64,000 bases of DNA, from NCBI GenBank assembly GCA_025617745.1, contig CM046853.1, positions 16,473,174-16,537,173 of the forward strand, written 5' to 3'. The stretch comes from Heliocidaris erythrogramma (taxonomy: Eukaryota > Echinodermata > Echinoidea > Camarodonta > Echinometridae). This document shows, in pieces, positions 13,301 to 27,303 of the stretch. The notes under the pieces were generated by a model that was not told the DNA's origin, searched no databases, and saw nothing but the letters and a program-made list of their open reading frames with translations. The position numbers and the translations under genes are program-made. Each line of letters starts with the position of its first letter. Position 1 is the first letter of the stretch.

Positions 13301-14052
13301 AGAGAGGACATAGGTCCTTGTTTTCTTGCAATATTCCCCAAAGGTCAAGCATTATGGATTCTCACCAAACCTTACTCCATAGTGGTTACTGAGGTTGATG
13401 ACTTGGCTTGGCAATGATCCCACATGACACCCCTCTTCTTTTCCTTTCACTTAATCCCTCACTTTATCTATTTTATCTATCTCTATCTTAAGCCGATCAT
13501 CCATTTTTTTCCCCTTTTCATTCAGTATTATATCCAATATCTGCCTTCTTCAATTTCAAATCTCACACTTCATCCTTTTCTCTAAGTTTCTTTGCATCTC
13601 TCTCTCTCTCTAACCTTTTCTTATAAGCTTTTAGTACACTAATATAAAGTTGCAAGAACCTTGTTTGAACTAACCAATATATGGTCCAGCTTAAGCTAAG
13701 TCTAGAGTACTTTTAGGCTTGAACCTGAAAAAGTTCATGATTTCTAGGCTCACAAAACCATGCCCTAAAGAGAGTGCAAAAAACAGAGACTAGGGTTAAG
13801 ATGCCGGCTTCTGGCAGTTGGTGGTGTAAACAAACCCTGGTGTAATCATTAATACGTGTTTAGCAAGGTTATGAAATCTGCACAATTCTTTTATCCCAGA
13901 ATAAGCCTAACTAGTATTTAAGGGACTGACATGAGAGGGTGAAAAGCCAAGAAGTATAGTCTTGGGTTACCAATCCCATGTGTACAAAAACATTTTTGTC
14001 ACAGGCACAAAATGTACTCAGTCTGTGACTTTTTGCCCCCATTGTAATATCT
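10396..14052. other. Non-coding stretch, no gene seen
   Basis: No recognised exon. Contains a (GTT)n(GAT)n microsatellite at 11575-11611, long purine runs at 12080-12260 and a GGGAGG-rich purine tract at 13085-13185. The last exon of TEP1 could lie here unrecognised. Confidence 0.6.
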
Positions 14053-14629
14053 CATACTTGCCAACATTTGGAATTCAGAAAACGGAACGCACGCGCACAT
14101 TTGCAGGGGGTCCAATAACTCCAGGGAGCTCCGTGGAGTAAGGGGTCCAGCAGCCTGCGTCAAGGCCCCTGGTCCTGGCTGACACTTTTCTGCTCATGGT
14201 TGCTTTTATTTTGACAGATTTTCCTCCGAAATCGAACCAAATCACAAATCATGTAGGCTATTTACGTGATACGTACAGAGTACTGCGGAGTCAACTTGCG
14301 GTGAGCGACTCGCGATAGCGCTAACGTATAACGTACCTAAATGGTATACTATAACTGTACGTAGCGAATGCATGCATGCTGTGCATATGGCTGAGCTGAG
14401 GGATATGCATAGTACTATACACACAAGCGCGCTCATCATTACAGCGTGGCGCACAGAAACACGCCGCATGCACGTTGTGCAGTGCAATCCTCTCGGCACT
14501 CGGATGCTATGGAAAGCCAATTGGTATTAATACTATTTTCCCAAAATCGGAACGTTCCGGTTTTTTTATGGTTCTAAAGACTTAAAAAATAGGACGGTTC
14601 CGTTAAAAACGGAATGGTTGGCATGTATG
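14053..14629. mobile_element. Inverted-repeat element with CATACTTGCCAAC ends
   Basis: Left end CATACTTGCCAAC (14053-14065) and right end, read on the minus strand, CATACATGCCAAC (14617-14629) match at 12 of 13 bases. The second layer of repeats is AAAACGGAAC near the left and (minus) GGAACCGTCC near the right. No clear target duplication. The GC content is higher than its surroundings. Probably a small DNA transposon of unknown superfamily. Confidence 0.6.
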
Positions 14630-14735
14630 ATATGTAGTTATCTTCAATTCCTTGAGATTTAAATTCCAATTTCATCCGAGGGTTAGTGCCCCTGTGGATG
14701 AAACAATTTTAAGAGCATTTTGTCTTCTATATTAC

Positions 14736-14837
14736 CTGCTTGGATAAGTGTTTGTCCCAGAACTTCACTGTACCATCATCGCAGGCTGAAATGATATGCT
14801 GCTGGCTGAGACCAAGACTAGTCACTGCTCCTTTCAT
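14736..14837 (-). CDS. TEP1: TEP1 exon 35: last blade seen
   Basis: Encodes 34 residues, MKGAVTSLGLSQQHIISACD then DGTVKFWDKHLSKQ, a clear WD40 blade. It has a CAG acceptor and GTAATA donor and phase 0 at both ends, so it is not the terminal exon. In vertebrate TEP1 the matching blade is followed by only about 30 residues, so the product is nearly complete at its C-terminal end. No stop-bearing exon was recognised in 1-14735. Confidence 0.92.
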
Positions 14838-17800
14838 CTGTATAGAGAATAAGAGACGGGAAGAGGAAAGGGTGAAACTTGATTACACATACAGAGAAAG
14901 TTATTCCATAATAGATAATTTAACATAGAAACAATTTATATAAGAACAAAATATATGTGTTTTCAAGATTTTCACAAATATGGTATTATCAAACTTATAC
15001 ATCAATTATAATACAGCACATTTTATAAATATAACATGCAATCCCCCAAAGTATTTTTCATCAAGTCATTCGAAAAGGTTTCAAAGAAATACATATATAC
15101 CGACAGAATCAATGGTAAAGGTACAATACAAACTATGCTGGAATAATAACCAATGGTATACCCATAGTTACAATGTACAACGTTATCTTTTTACATTATT
15201 CATCTATAATGAAAATAGTAATAAATGGATACATATCTTGATTAAATGAAGTATTTAGGCCAGAATCATAAATGGTATTGTTCTTCAGAAGTGATTAATA
15301 AACATCTTGACTTTCAAGACGATATTCATCAAAAATTATACCAATATGAGATGTCTTTAATAGAAATATAAATGCATGGATATATTCATTGTAGAAGCAC
15401 TCATTATACAGTGTAATTGGAAAACTGCAAATGTTTACCTGGAATGATTATTGAATAAATTAACGAGAAAACTTATTACATGGGACACTATCACTCAATT
15501 CCCCAAAGTTATTTTCTCCCTTGACACTTGTGTAACCAGAAATAAACTTGACATTGAGTACTGATGCCATGCACTTTCCGAAATCTAAATATATACCTGT
15601 GGTTACAAGAAATGATATTACCTAGGGCTGGGCAATACAACAAACTCATGCACATACTACGTTTATGAATGAAAAGGGGAAAGGGTGCTCTGTAATCTCG
15701 GAACTCAGAGGTTTATATCAGCTACGAAACCCATGACTTGTGCCTTGGAAAATACCACACAATTTCTAAAAATACATGCTCTATTTGCTGAGTTTGTTCC
15801 CTCTTAATTAAGAGATGGCGGGGCAGAACAGCCCACCTACTTGCCAAACAACCACTTGGCAGTTTGAGGATTAATTGGTAAGGGCTTTCCTTCCTCTTTG
15901 GGAATAGAGAGGTTCTCTTAAAGCTAAACTTGAGTCCTGGTAACTAGGTAACTGCTTTTCAAAAGAAACTGGCTATACATGTAGCATGGATATATTCAGA
16001 ATCATTTATCATGTCATAGAAATAATTGCTTAGACCAGCAAAGTGTAAACAATGTACGGAAAGCTTGTGAAAAATTGCATTCACTGAAGCGACATGCTCA
16101 CATGCTCTGACAGCTGGATTTCTTATCTCATGTTGGTCATTACTCAGCAATTATTGATTTTCCTCAAAATTCCTTTTATTAAAATTTCATTATTAAAATT
16201 CCTTTTATTATTTATATGCAATTCAATGTAAAACTAGGTTCAATGTAAACTAGGTTCAAGTTGTGAAATGATATTTTTCCATCATTACGAAAACTCAATA
16301 TTACATGTACCTTTAAATGAAGGAATAGCAGTCAGTTAAATATTAAATCAAAGATTGATGAATCTCTCAAATATAATATTGTAAGATTTATGATTATCAA
16401 ATATTGGAAGAAAGTCTATTTGTTAAGAGCTTTCTTTATTGCACTTTCCATCATGAGAAAATTGGAGAAGTGACTGTACACATACATTTTCATCAACTCC
16501 ATTATACTTGGGTACTTTGCACAACCCATTCACCTTTTAATATCCATACTCTCAATATCACTTCAAATTTATGTGTCATAGATCTATGCATTTTAATGAT
16601 TTTATTGTAGAAATACCTCTTTTTAAAGAGGAGTAGTTTTCCAATGTTTTTCAGGCAAGCCTTTACAAGAAAGAATGCTACAAATGCTTTTAACTGTTTT
16701 TTTTTTTTTTTTTTTTAGAGATATGAACTTTATATTCTAAAGGTTGGGTTGGATATACTATGATATATATAAAAAAAAAATTGAAATAAAATAACTTAAG
16801 ATAACAATTCACAATTATGAATTCCAATGCATGATTTGTAGATTATTTTTCTACCGCTATAGATTTTTTCTACAGTCTAATATTTTTTTCAAATAACCTC
16901 TTTTTTTGCATGTTCCTGTATCTGACCTTCATTTTGGTCTTTTTGTAAAATGGAACAGTTGAGGGCAATCATAAAAAAGAAGAAGAAAAGAACAATACCA
17001 TACTGCTTATGTTGCTGGATATCATAAAACAAGACAGACTGACCCCAAGTAGTCAATCTGACCTTCAATGAAAATAAACCTCTAGGTGTTTTTCTCTTAA
17101 AGGTATTGGCATTGACTTGTATAGATTTGTCCATCTGTTTTAAAAACCTTCCCATGTATCATAAATCATCGTAGAAATGTAAATCATTTGTTCTAGTTCT
17201 TGATATATATATGTTGCTATGTTTCCACAGTATCGATAGATTTGGAATAAAAACTATCATGATTGCTTTACACCTAAAAACCTTGTTTGTGACATGAAGT
17301 TTACAATGAGAGTAGAGTAAATGTAATTACAATGAAGAATTTACATGTAGCAATATTTAGCCCAAAGAACTGAATTTATTGAGTTAAGATATTAGAAAGC
17401 ATGACTGAATCTCTGCCTCTAATACAAGCTATCATTAAGTTAGTTTCTCTTTCGGAATTAAAAAGACATACTCAAATTACCTTTAAAAACACCAATGATT
17501 ATGACTCACATGATCATATCAGGTCTTTCCAAGTTTTAAGTAGCATATGGCACCTGAGCTCTCAATTTTTACAGGTAATAAAATTCTAGATTAATTCCCA
17601 CTGACGAGTACTGGTCAGCGGAGACAGCCAACCCAATAAAATCTTGGCATTTACGAGTATTTATTCTCAGCAGCTCAAAGGAAATACAAGTCCCCAGCCA
17701 AGTTTGATGCAGCTTCTGACATGTGTTTCTTCCCATTGCATAATTGAATTGACAATGATAAATTTCATTGTTGTATTAGTTGATGAGGTATAATGAGGGC

Positions 17801-17972
17801 ACCTGTGCAAAGGGGAAGGAGGACAGGGTTGGGTGGGAAGAGGAGGTAATGGGTTTACATTAAATCGGATGTCTACCAATCAAACAACATAATCTCCTTC
17901 CTCTTTGTTAAGTTTCATTTTTATTGGGATGTGTTTTGAGGGAGAGATATATATATATAAATAGAGAGAGAG

Positions 17973-18026
<54 letters not shown>

Positions 18027-21000
18027 AAGGAATATGAGAGGCAGAGAACTGGAATACCCCTCTTTATGAATGATTCATTGTTCTTTCAGATGAATAATAA
18101 AGCCAATATTGACACAATTTATGATTACTAAGATTGCGTGACTGGTTGTGTGAGTTGATAGGGTGGATGGCTATTGTTCTATTGAACAAAAACAAAGACT
18201 GCTGTATCCATAAGATCAACTGTCCAGAGTCTGACCATATGTAGCCAAAGCAGTTGACGTTCTGGTTCACTCAACTATTTTCGGTTATTTGGGAGTAGAA
18301 ATATTACTATTCTACTCAAATCATTGTAAAAATATATTACCATGATAATCCATGATTGCAATTTTATGAATTTCCCCATATCTATATCTCTGTTTAATCT
18401 AAATATCATTTGCCCATTAGGCATGGACAAAAAGAGTTTTAGTAATATGCACTGATAACCTTTTCAAACATATACATGTAGTTCACAAATACTTCTGAAT
18501 TAGTTGGGGCAAGTGAATTTGATGTTTGGCCAAGTAATTTCACAGGCAAGTGTTGTTACAGTACCCTGTCCCATATGATCAAATGAATGTAATTATTGAG
18601 CGACGGGGAATGAACTCTCCAGTGTGAATTGCACCCTGATCTAATAAGGATGGAGGTGGGAGAATGGCAATTACCCTTAATGATGTCAGGGTCTATATGG
18701 ATGAAAACCTCTGGGAGTAGCCAAGCCTCTTGCCCAACTTTGTGACACTGGGTGATTTCACCCTCGGTGTTGGTGTTTGGTGTTAGTGTCTATTTTGCCG
18801 CAATATCGTGATCTAACACCGACTACAAAATTAAAAAAAAAATCAGTCGGTGTTAGGTGTTGACCTCTGATTTTTTGACGCACTTCCGGTTGCCGGTGTT
18901 TGTTTTTTGTTAATTATCGTCTGCTGAACTGAGCTCGGCCGTCGGTGTTTAATTTCATGTACAAATTCCCATTCACTAACACTATACCCCTAGGGATTAA
19001 GAAATACTGATTTCATGGTCGGTCTTGATGTTGGTGTTTCTAGCTATGGGAAATTTTGCTGATTAGTCATGGGAAATAAAGACAGTAGGCGTCATTCAAA
19101 GTGTAATCTCATAGGCGTTAAGAGGTATTATGTTCATATAGGCCTGATTTCAGATCTAGGCCAGCATTTGGTCTAACGTTCAATCTAGAGCACACGGAAA
19201 AGAACTACTGTAAAAGTGGAAATTTTTGCGGGATTAATTTTTCGCGCTCGGCTGAGTAAAGTGAATTTCGCATGTTTTTAACTTTGCCGACGCGCTAGGC
19301 TCATGCGCAAAAGAATACATTTATTTTCGTGCACATTTCATGCTGCGCGAAATGCGCGAAAATTTCCACACTGCGAAATATTCCACCTTTACAGTACTTT
19401 TTAATGCTTTTTAATGGGTCTGAAGGAGTGAATAAAAATTGCGACCTAATTTTCTTTTTAAGATAGATTTAATAAAAATGATGTTAGATATTCTGTAGTT
19501 AAAGACCCAGAGAATCCACATCATTTATCAGGATGAACTCTAAATCAACATTTACAATACAAAAGTCATGAAACTTCATGGCTAATCTGAGCCAAGGCCA
19601 GAAATTTGGCTGTTTGCCCTGTACGTGCTACGCTGTGCGACCCGGCTTCTAGCTGCATTAGCTGCCGCAGCATTTTCTGCTGCTAGTGAGAAACTCGAGA
19701 GAAATCATATCTAAACTTACTGTTCCTGTCAAGTCTATCCATTTCTGCGAAGTTTCTTACCGCACTCTACATCAAATAATTATTTATTTTAGAACTGTCG
19801 GACTACTCGTGTAATTTAACGATATTCTAGACTAATAATTAAATAGTTTTAAACAACAATTTTTTTTCCTTCGTTAAAAATGGTGCTGACGCCATTGCCA
19901 GTGTTAAGCTATCGATGCGCTTTGTTAGGATATCGGTATCGGCTCCATAATCTGAACAGCGGTGTTTGAGCTCAATTTTAGGAGAATTTTCGCTCTAAAC
20001 ACCAACACCGAGCGTGAAATTACCCACTGTTTTTTTTTTGTATATTCAAAAATTAAAAGCACATCACAACTATTAAAGACTATGCAATAAAATCTTGTTC
20101 AGTTTACTCATTATATTGTACAAATGCATAAATAATTTTTGTGATAAAATTGGATGCCTAGTTACTTTCTAAATTCCTCATTTGTGGAGTAATTTACATT
20201 CAGTTTAGTTTGTGAACTCAAGCGAACTTGTTCCCAGTAATCATTAACAAGAGCCCCAGGGGGCACGACGCTCACCTGAGGTGGATCAATTCACATCTGG
20301 TGCAGGGGCCCCTATAAGGCCACCCAGAAAAATTTCATGAAAAACTTTCATTCTTCATCTATAGAGGTATCTCTATACACAATACCAAGTCTGAGCTTCC
20401 TACCAAGTTCGGTTAAATTCCAATCATGGGTTTTGGAGAAGCTGCTGAAAATTTAAAAAGTTTAAGGATGGCGGACAACTTGCCCCATCCCCCCCCCCCC
20501 TCCAGTATGTTACCCCCACAGACCCCCTATAGGGCCACCCAGAAAAAATTCATGAACAACTTTCATTTTTCGTCTATAGAGGCATTTCCATACACAATAC
20601 CAAGTCTGAGCTATTCCTGGTTCTGGAGAAGAAGATGTTTGAAATTTACATAGCTTTTACACTTGGGGGCCCACCCTCTGGGCCTCCTGGGGGCCACATG
20701 TACATGTACCATTTTAGCAACTTTGGATCCCCTACCCCTAAGGATGATTCCTACCAAGTTTGGTTGAATTCCGATCATGTGTTTTGGAGAAGAAGATCAG
20801 AATGTACATTTTGCCTGGCAGCGCCCCCCCCCCCCCCTCCAGTTTGTTACCCCCACAGGGCCCCTATAGGGCCACTCAGAGAAATTTCATGAACAACATT
20901 CATTCTTCATCTATAGAGGTATCTCCATACACAATACCAAGTCTGAGCTATGCCTGGTTCTGGAGAAGAAGATGTTTGAAATTTACATAGCTTTTACAAT

Positions 21001-24000
21001 CGGGGGCCTTCCCCCTGGGCCCCCCTGGGCCCCCCTGGGTTCCACATGTACCATTTTAGCAACTTTGGTTCCCCTACCCCTAAGGATGATTCCTTCCAAG
21101 TTTGGTCAAATTCTGATCATGTGTTTTGGAGAAGAAGATCAGAATGTACATTTTGCCTGGCAGCGCCCCCCCTCCAGTATGTTACCCCCACAGGGCCCCT
21201 ATAGGGCCACTCAGAGAAATTTCATGAACAACATTCATTCTTCATCTATAGAGGTATCTCCATACACAATACCAAGTCTGAGCTATGCCTGGTTCTGGAG
21301 AAGAAGATGTTTGAAATTTACATAGCTTTTACAATTGGGGGCCTTCCCCCTGAGCCCCCCTGGGGGCCACATGTACCATTTTAGCAACTTTGGTTCCCCT
21401 ACCCCTAAGGATGATTCCTACCAAGTTTGGTCAAATTCCGATCATGTGTGTTGGAGAAGAAGATCAGAATGTACATTTTGCCTGGCAGCGCCCCCCCCCC
21501 CCCCTCCAGTATGTTACCCCCACAGGGCCCCTATAGGGCCACTCAGAGAAATTTCATGAACAACATTCATTCTTCATCTATAGAGGTATCTCCATACACA
21601 ATACCAAGTCTGAGCTATGCCTGGTTCTGGAGAAGAAGATGTTTGAAATTTACATAGCTTTTACAATTGGGGGCCCTCCCCCTGGGCCCCCCTGGGGGCC
21701 ACATGTACCATTTTAGCAACTTTGGGTCCCCTACCCCTAAGGAAGATTCCTACCAAGTTTGGTTGAATTCCGATCATGGGTTTTGGAGAAGAAGATGAAA
21801 ATGTAAAAAGTTAACGGACGACGGACGACGCACGACGCACGACGCACGACGGACGACGGACGACGGACGACGGACAAATTTCCATCGCAATAGCTCACTC
21901 GAGCCTTAGGCTCAGGTGAGCTAAAAATGCAAAGGTAATAAATTTGATACATTTCCGTGACCTACTCGGGAAAGAAAATGCTATACAAGATAAAAAAAAT
22001 GAATTCACAACAAAATGTATTTATAAGAGAATATCATGGCATGTGTATTGCTTATTTGCAAAATTTTGAAAAAAAGGTTATTAAGATAAGAAAGGAGTAA
22101 TAATCAAGTATCTGTCTTCACCAAGCAAGTACAGCTCTGGAGGGGTGCGCTATAAGAAAGTACAAATTGAGTTAAAGGGGGCATTAGTCCATCATAAATG
22201 AGAATCACTGATAATCAGTTCTCGACCTGCAAGCTTACAAGAGCTGTGAGCATGATGCTAATTAAGATCTTGGCAAACGAATTACTGATTTTGCTCGCAT
22301 CGGGTCCTCCGATCATATTTCACAGGTTTTGAAGTTTCGACATCAAGTGTGACATCCGACCTACTTCAACGACGCCAGGAAGAGGAAAGTCAGCATAGAA
22401 AAATAAACTGACACAAAATATTGAGGAAATACCAAAGAACTATGAACAAAAATGACAATGTAAGACTGCAAGAAGGCAGATGGCTTTAAAGTATAATAAA
22501 TCTTTACAGAATAAAGTTACAAACTACATATCTTGTCATAAATGCATGGTATATTAAAAACCAACATTACAAAAATGAGCAGCAACAACTCCAATATATT
22601 GAAGCCTCTTCATTTAGGACCATTATGATCAAGGTACTTTCATGAACACATTAAATGCTCTTCAAATTATCAATAAGAAAGATTTTGATCTTGATTGCTC
22701 TATAACATCACTATGAATACATCATGCTTTGCTATTTTGTAATATTTGGACAAATATAAATTAAAGAATGGCAGTATACGGTAAAAGTGGCAATTTTCAC
22801 GTGATTAATTTTTCTCGCTCAGCCAAGTAAGATGAATTTCACATGTTTTTAATTTCGCCCACGCGCTAGGCTCATGGGCAAAAGAATACATAAACAAAAA
22901 TATTTGCGTGTTTTTATTTTCGTGCTAATTGCTGATACTGATTTGTCTCATACAGGTTTTGTGTAAAAACATATGTGCAATGATTACATCTACATGTAGG
23001 TTGCATGTATGATAAAATATTTCCTTTATAAAAGGTGGAAATTTATGATTTTTTCCGAACAGGGAAAATAGGAGAGGACCTCACAATATAAATATATATC
23101 ACAGAGTTGCCAATTTGTGTTTGATTGATAACAACTTTGAATATTAAAACTTCAAAATTCAAAATTCAAATTCTTTTAACAGATTTTGCTCAAACTTTCA
23201 TAGATCTGTTTCTTTGATTTTCTCCTTCTTTTAAAGCCAACTTGATATCACGGTGGACTTCCCCTTTCGATAAAAAAAATATGAGAAGAGGAATAAAGAC
23301 AATAAAAATATGGAGAGATGGGTGGTGAGATAACAGAATGATAGACAGACATATAGATAAAGACAAAGAGCTGAACAAAATGAGAGAGAAAGAGCTAGAG
23401 GCATTGGAGCATGAGAGAAACAGAGAGAGAGAATAAGGAAGGAAATTCATCATTTCCAAGTACTTGGTGTACCTGGGAAGATTAAAGGGCAAGGACACAT
23501 GTACTCTGAAAATCATTGATATTTGACTCATTCCCATCATACGAGAAAGGGAGAAACAGAAAGCCGGATATAATCAGGACAATTTGTTTAACATTTGAGA
23601 AAAAGACAATCCAGATAGCAAATGAAGAAATGTGTAGAAGATGGAAAAGGTAAAGCTAACTCAAAGAATTGAATTAATTTATATAAGCTTTTGACTTCTA
23701 TGATCAAAATGTATATACTTTTTAAAAAGTTTCTGTGCCAACCAGAAATTCAAAATAATTGAATATTTCAAAGCATTCATTGGCACATTGGTAAGTGATG
23801 TGACTGACGCCACGTACATTCAGAATCAGTATTCAGGATCGGTGTTACTCATAATGGTTTAATGGCAAGTGACAGGAAGTGAGAGACAGAGTAAAAGAGA
23901 GTGAGAAATAAACAAAAATAAAGCAATTTAAGAGAGATTGAGAGTGAGAGTTTAAGAGAGTGAAACAGAGTGAATAGAGAAAGTGAGAGAGAGAGAAATT

Positions 24001-26918
24001 GAGAAAGTGAGTGATTGAGAGGGAGAGAGAGAGTGAGAAAGAGAGGGAAAAAATGTCACAGAAAAATTATTAGTAACAATATGATGAGTTTGTCTGCAAG
24101 CACAGACCCTAATTTGACACGTTATCATAAAATCATTGTGTCTTGGCAGAATCCTAACCAAGCTACCTACTGGTCATGTGTCAGGAGCAGCTATATAAAG
24201 TAGTCTTACAGTGCAGACTCTCTTTTATGACTGACCAGGGTTTGTGCCTGCAAACTAATGATGAGTAGTCTTGCTACATCAACATTCGAAATGAGACATG
24301 TTCTTGCTGATGAGAAGTTTGTTTCTACTGCTGTATAATTGCTGTTGGTTTGACTGAATCACTGGGTGTTATTGACAGTAGCCGGCAACTGTTTGGGGGC
24401 GGGCACTAAAGGGCTTGGGATAAAACACGTGATCTCATATCCTGTCAATTAGAAGCCAGAGACAGAAAAGGGGCCAAGGGCTCGTAACACATGTAAAACA
24501 GCATGAAATGGCACTGGACTGGGAATATCCAGGATGGTATACAAAAACATAAAGACAGAAAAGAGAGAAAGAAATATAGACAGAGCAATAGGTAATGAGA
24601 GATAGGATTAGAAAAAGACAGAACCAAAGAGAACAAGAGTGGAAAAAAACAGGGCAAAATCCGAACAAGAAAGACAAGAAAAAGAGGGAGTGAAGAGAAA
24701 TGGGGGAAGATTGAGAGATCGAGAAAGGAGCAAGTGAGAGAGAAATTGAGACAAATTATATGCAGAGAGAGAGAGAGAGGGAGAGAGAGAGGGAGAGAGG
24801 TTACAGAGAGTGAAAGCGAGAGAGAGAAAGAGAAAGGGAAAGAGGTGAGAGAGAGATTACACAGAAAAATAATAGAGAGACAAAGAAAAAAGAACTTTCC
24901 ACCTGTAAATACCACATCATGGCTAACTTGCAATAATCCATTATGACTGCAAATATCACTGAAGCTAATTGGGGAGAAATTTAATTACATAGCTAACTGC
25001 CTCAAAAGTGCAATAATCAAGGATGTGTTGTTAATCATTTTTCTTATTAGTTTTTAGATAATTGACAATATCCAATGCCTCCAAAAACCTCTAGAGAGTG
25101 AAAAGAGAATATATGTCATGTATGTATAAGAATACAAATTCACTCATCAGTTTAGCAGAATTCTCATCACTAGCAATTATGCATTTTTACTATTGCTTAC
25201 AAAAAGTGCAGGTCATACATGTAGATGACTTAACTCATGTTTCAATTAGAATCTGACAGATCTACTATAATTAGAATATGAAATGGAACAAGTATCACAT
25301 CATAAAATAATGCAGGTCATAGATAACTTAAAGAAAAATAAAAAAATTGTAAGAATTGTTGTAATTTCTAATCATCATAACGACTCATCAAAATATTTGA
25401 TCTTCACGAAAACAACCTTCACCAAATTCTGCCGGATGTGTTAATATGTTTGTTTCCTTCCAGTTTGTAAATTTCTTTATCTATTACTATGTCTACTGAC
25501 CCACAACATAATCAATACCACAACATCAACAGAAGATATTTAATACCGGAAATAATCACAACTGTCAACTAGAGCCATCAAGAATCATCCGGTTTCAATT
25601 ACTCTGATCTCCTGGATTAGAACAAACACGTACCATGAGAAGGGGAAGCTTGCTTACAAGATCTGAACTGGATAACAAAATTCAACGTCTGGACATCGTC
25701 AAATGAAATAATTCCTACCGTCTTAAGCAATTTGTAATGGGGAAGTTATTGAAGGACTGAGTAAGTGCGCATCATAGAAGTAGAGTTAAAGATAGTGGAT
25801 CAAATTGTTTCCTGAGGATCACTACTGGAATCCTTGCCAGCCTATAGAAAAACAAAAGGTTGAGGTTGCATTCCCAATAAAATGAGAGTAGAGTTCTTAA
25901 ATGCATTACAGGCAAAAGAAAGAAATGCAATTAGTAATAGAGCTACTTGATCAGTCACTGGCATTTCTCTGCATTCACTTGTTCTGATTTTCTCCATCCT
26001 GTCTATCTCTTCAAGATATGGAGGAAAGGGCAGTACCATGCTGTTTCTATGTATCATGTATTTCAGAATGTTTAAACTCTTCTGTGCCACCCTTTATTAT
26101 AATAATTGTCTAAGATGAACTTACAGGTATTAAAATTGTGACTCACAAATGAGGATACCTGTTTCTGTTTTTACAACAAAAAAAAGAACAATCCTCTAGT
26201 CCAAACAAATTGTTCAACACTTAAATTCTTGGACGAACTCTGCAGCTGACAGCACAGAAGGGGTTCAGTTTAAGACAGCCTTGAAGCACACTTCATTTCA
26301 GGACAATTCAAACCATCTGATGATAATCATCTTCATGCTTGGAATCAGATCTTGATATACCACCTCCGCTATGTGGTTTTCACTTTCATGCATTGTCTTT
26401 TTTTATTCACGCATCCTGTTCAGGTACTTGAATGTTGAGATACGCATGTGCAACATGAAGACATCATTCACGCTGAAGATTTCATGCTTCCTGCCTTTTT
26501 GGAATACCCTTGTCTCAAGTTCAGCTTTTACATCTAATGTACAACAATTCTTCAACCTCCTCCCTGCATTCTCTCACACAGAGCCCTAGTGTTGATACTT
26601 GTTCTTCAGAAAAGAAATATGCATGTAGGTGTAGTTCACTGGATATTTCAAGATAAATTTAATCCCCACAGATATTGTTGATTAATGTTAAGCGACGACA
26701 GCAGTAGGTGTTCACTGCTGCAATACCAGCTGGAAGGAAAATGTATATTTTGGATAAACAGAAGTATGTATGTGGCCTGTAGTGCTGGCTTTTTTTTTAT
26801 ACCAATGAACAAACAAATATATAATGTCTACAGACAATGGCTGTGCAGTGACTATTGAATAAATCCTCACTCATTGTACCTATTGTAAGAATGAAATCTA
26901 GCACATGACATAAGGACG

Positions 26919-26949
<31 letters not shown>

Positions 26950-27258
26950 TTACTATTACTATTACTACTACGACTACGACTACTGCTGCTACTACTACTA
27001 CTACTACTACTATTACTACTACGACTACTACGACTACTACTACTACTACTACTACTACTATTACTATTACTACTACGACTACGACTACGACTACTGCTAC
27101 TACTACTACTACTACTATTACTATTACTACTACGACTACGACTACGACTACTGCTGCTACTATTACTACTACGACTACGACTACTACTACTACTACGACT
27201 ACTACTACTACTACTACTATTACTATTACTACTACGACTACGACTACGACTACTGCTG

Positions 27259-27303
<45 letters not shown>

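Larger units (their letters stand above)
21926..26917. other. Intron stretch, mostly GA-rich, no exon seen
   Basis: Contains a partial copy of the small element of 19208 (at 22779-22900), and GA-rich tracts at 23330-23440, 23880-24050 and 24764-24870. Long minus-strand frames here are runs of Ser, Leu and Phe from the polypyrimidine complement and are not genes. Confidence 0.6.

Noticed and set aside
20426..21657. Set of similar plus-strand frames of 74-117 codons
   Set aside because: They repeat once per tandem unit of the Helentron-like element and end with it; chance open frames in a repeat.
24445..24933. 162-codon minus-strand frame rich in Leu and Ser
   Set aside because: Translation of a (GA)n tract complement; low complexity, not a gene.
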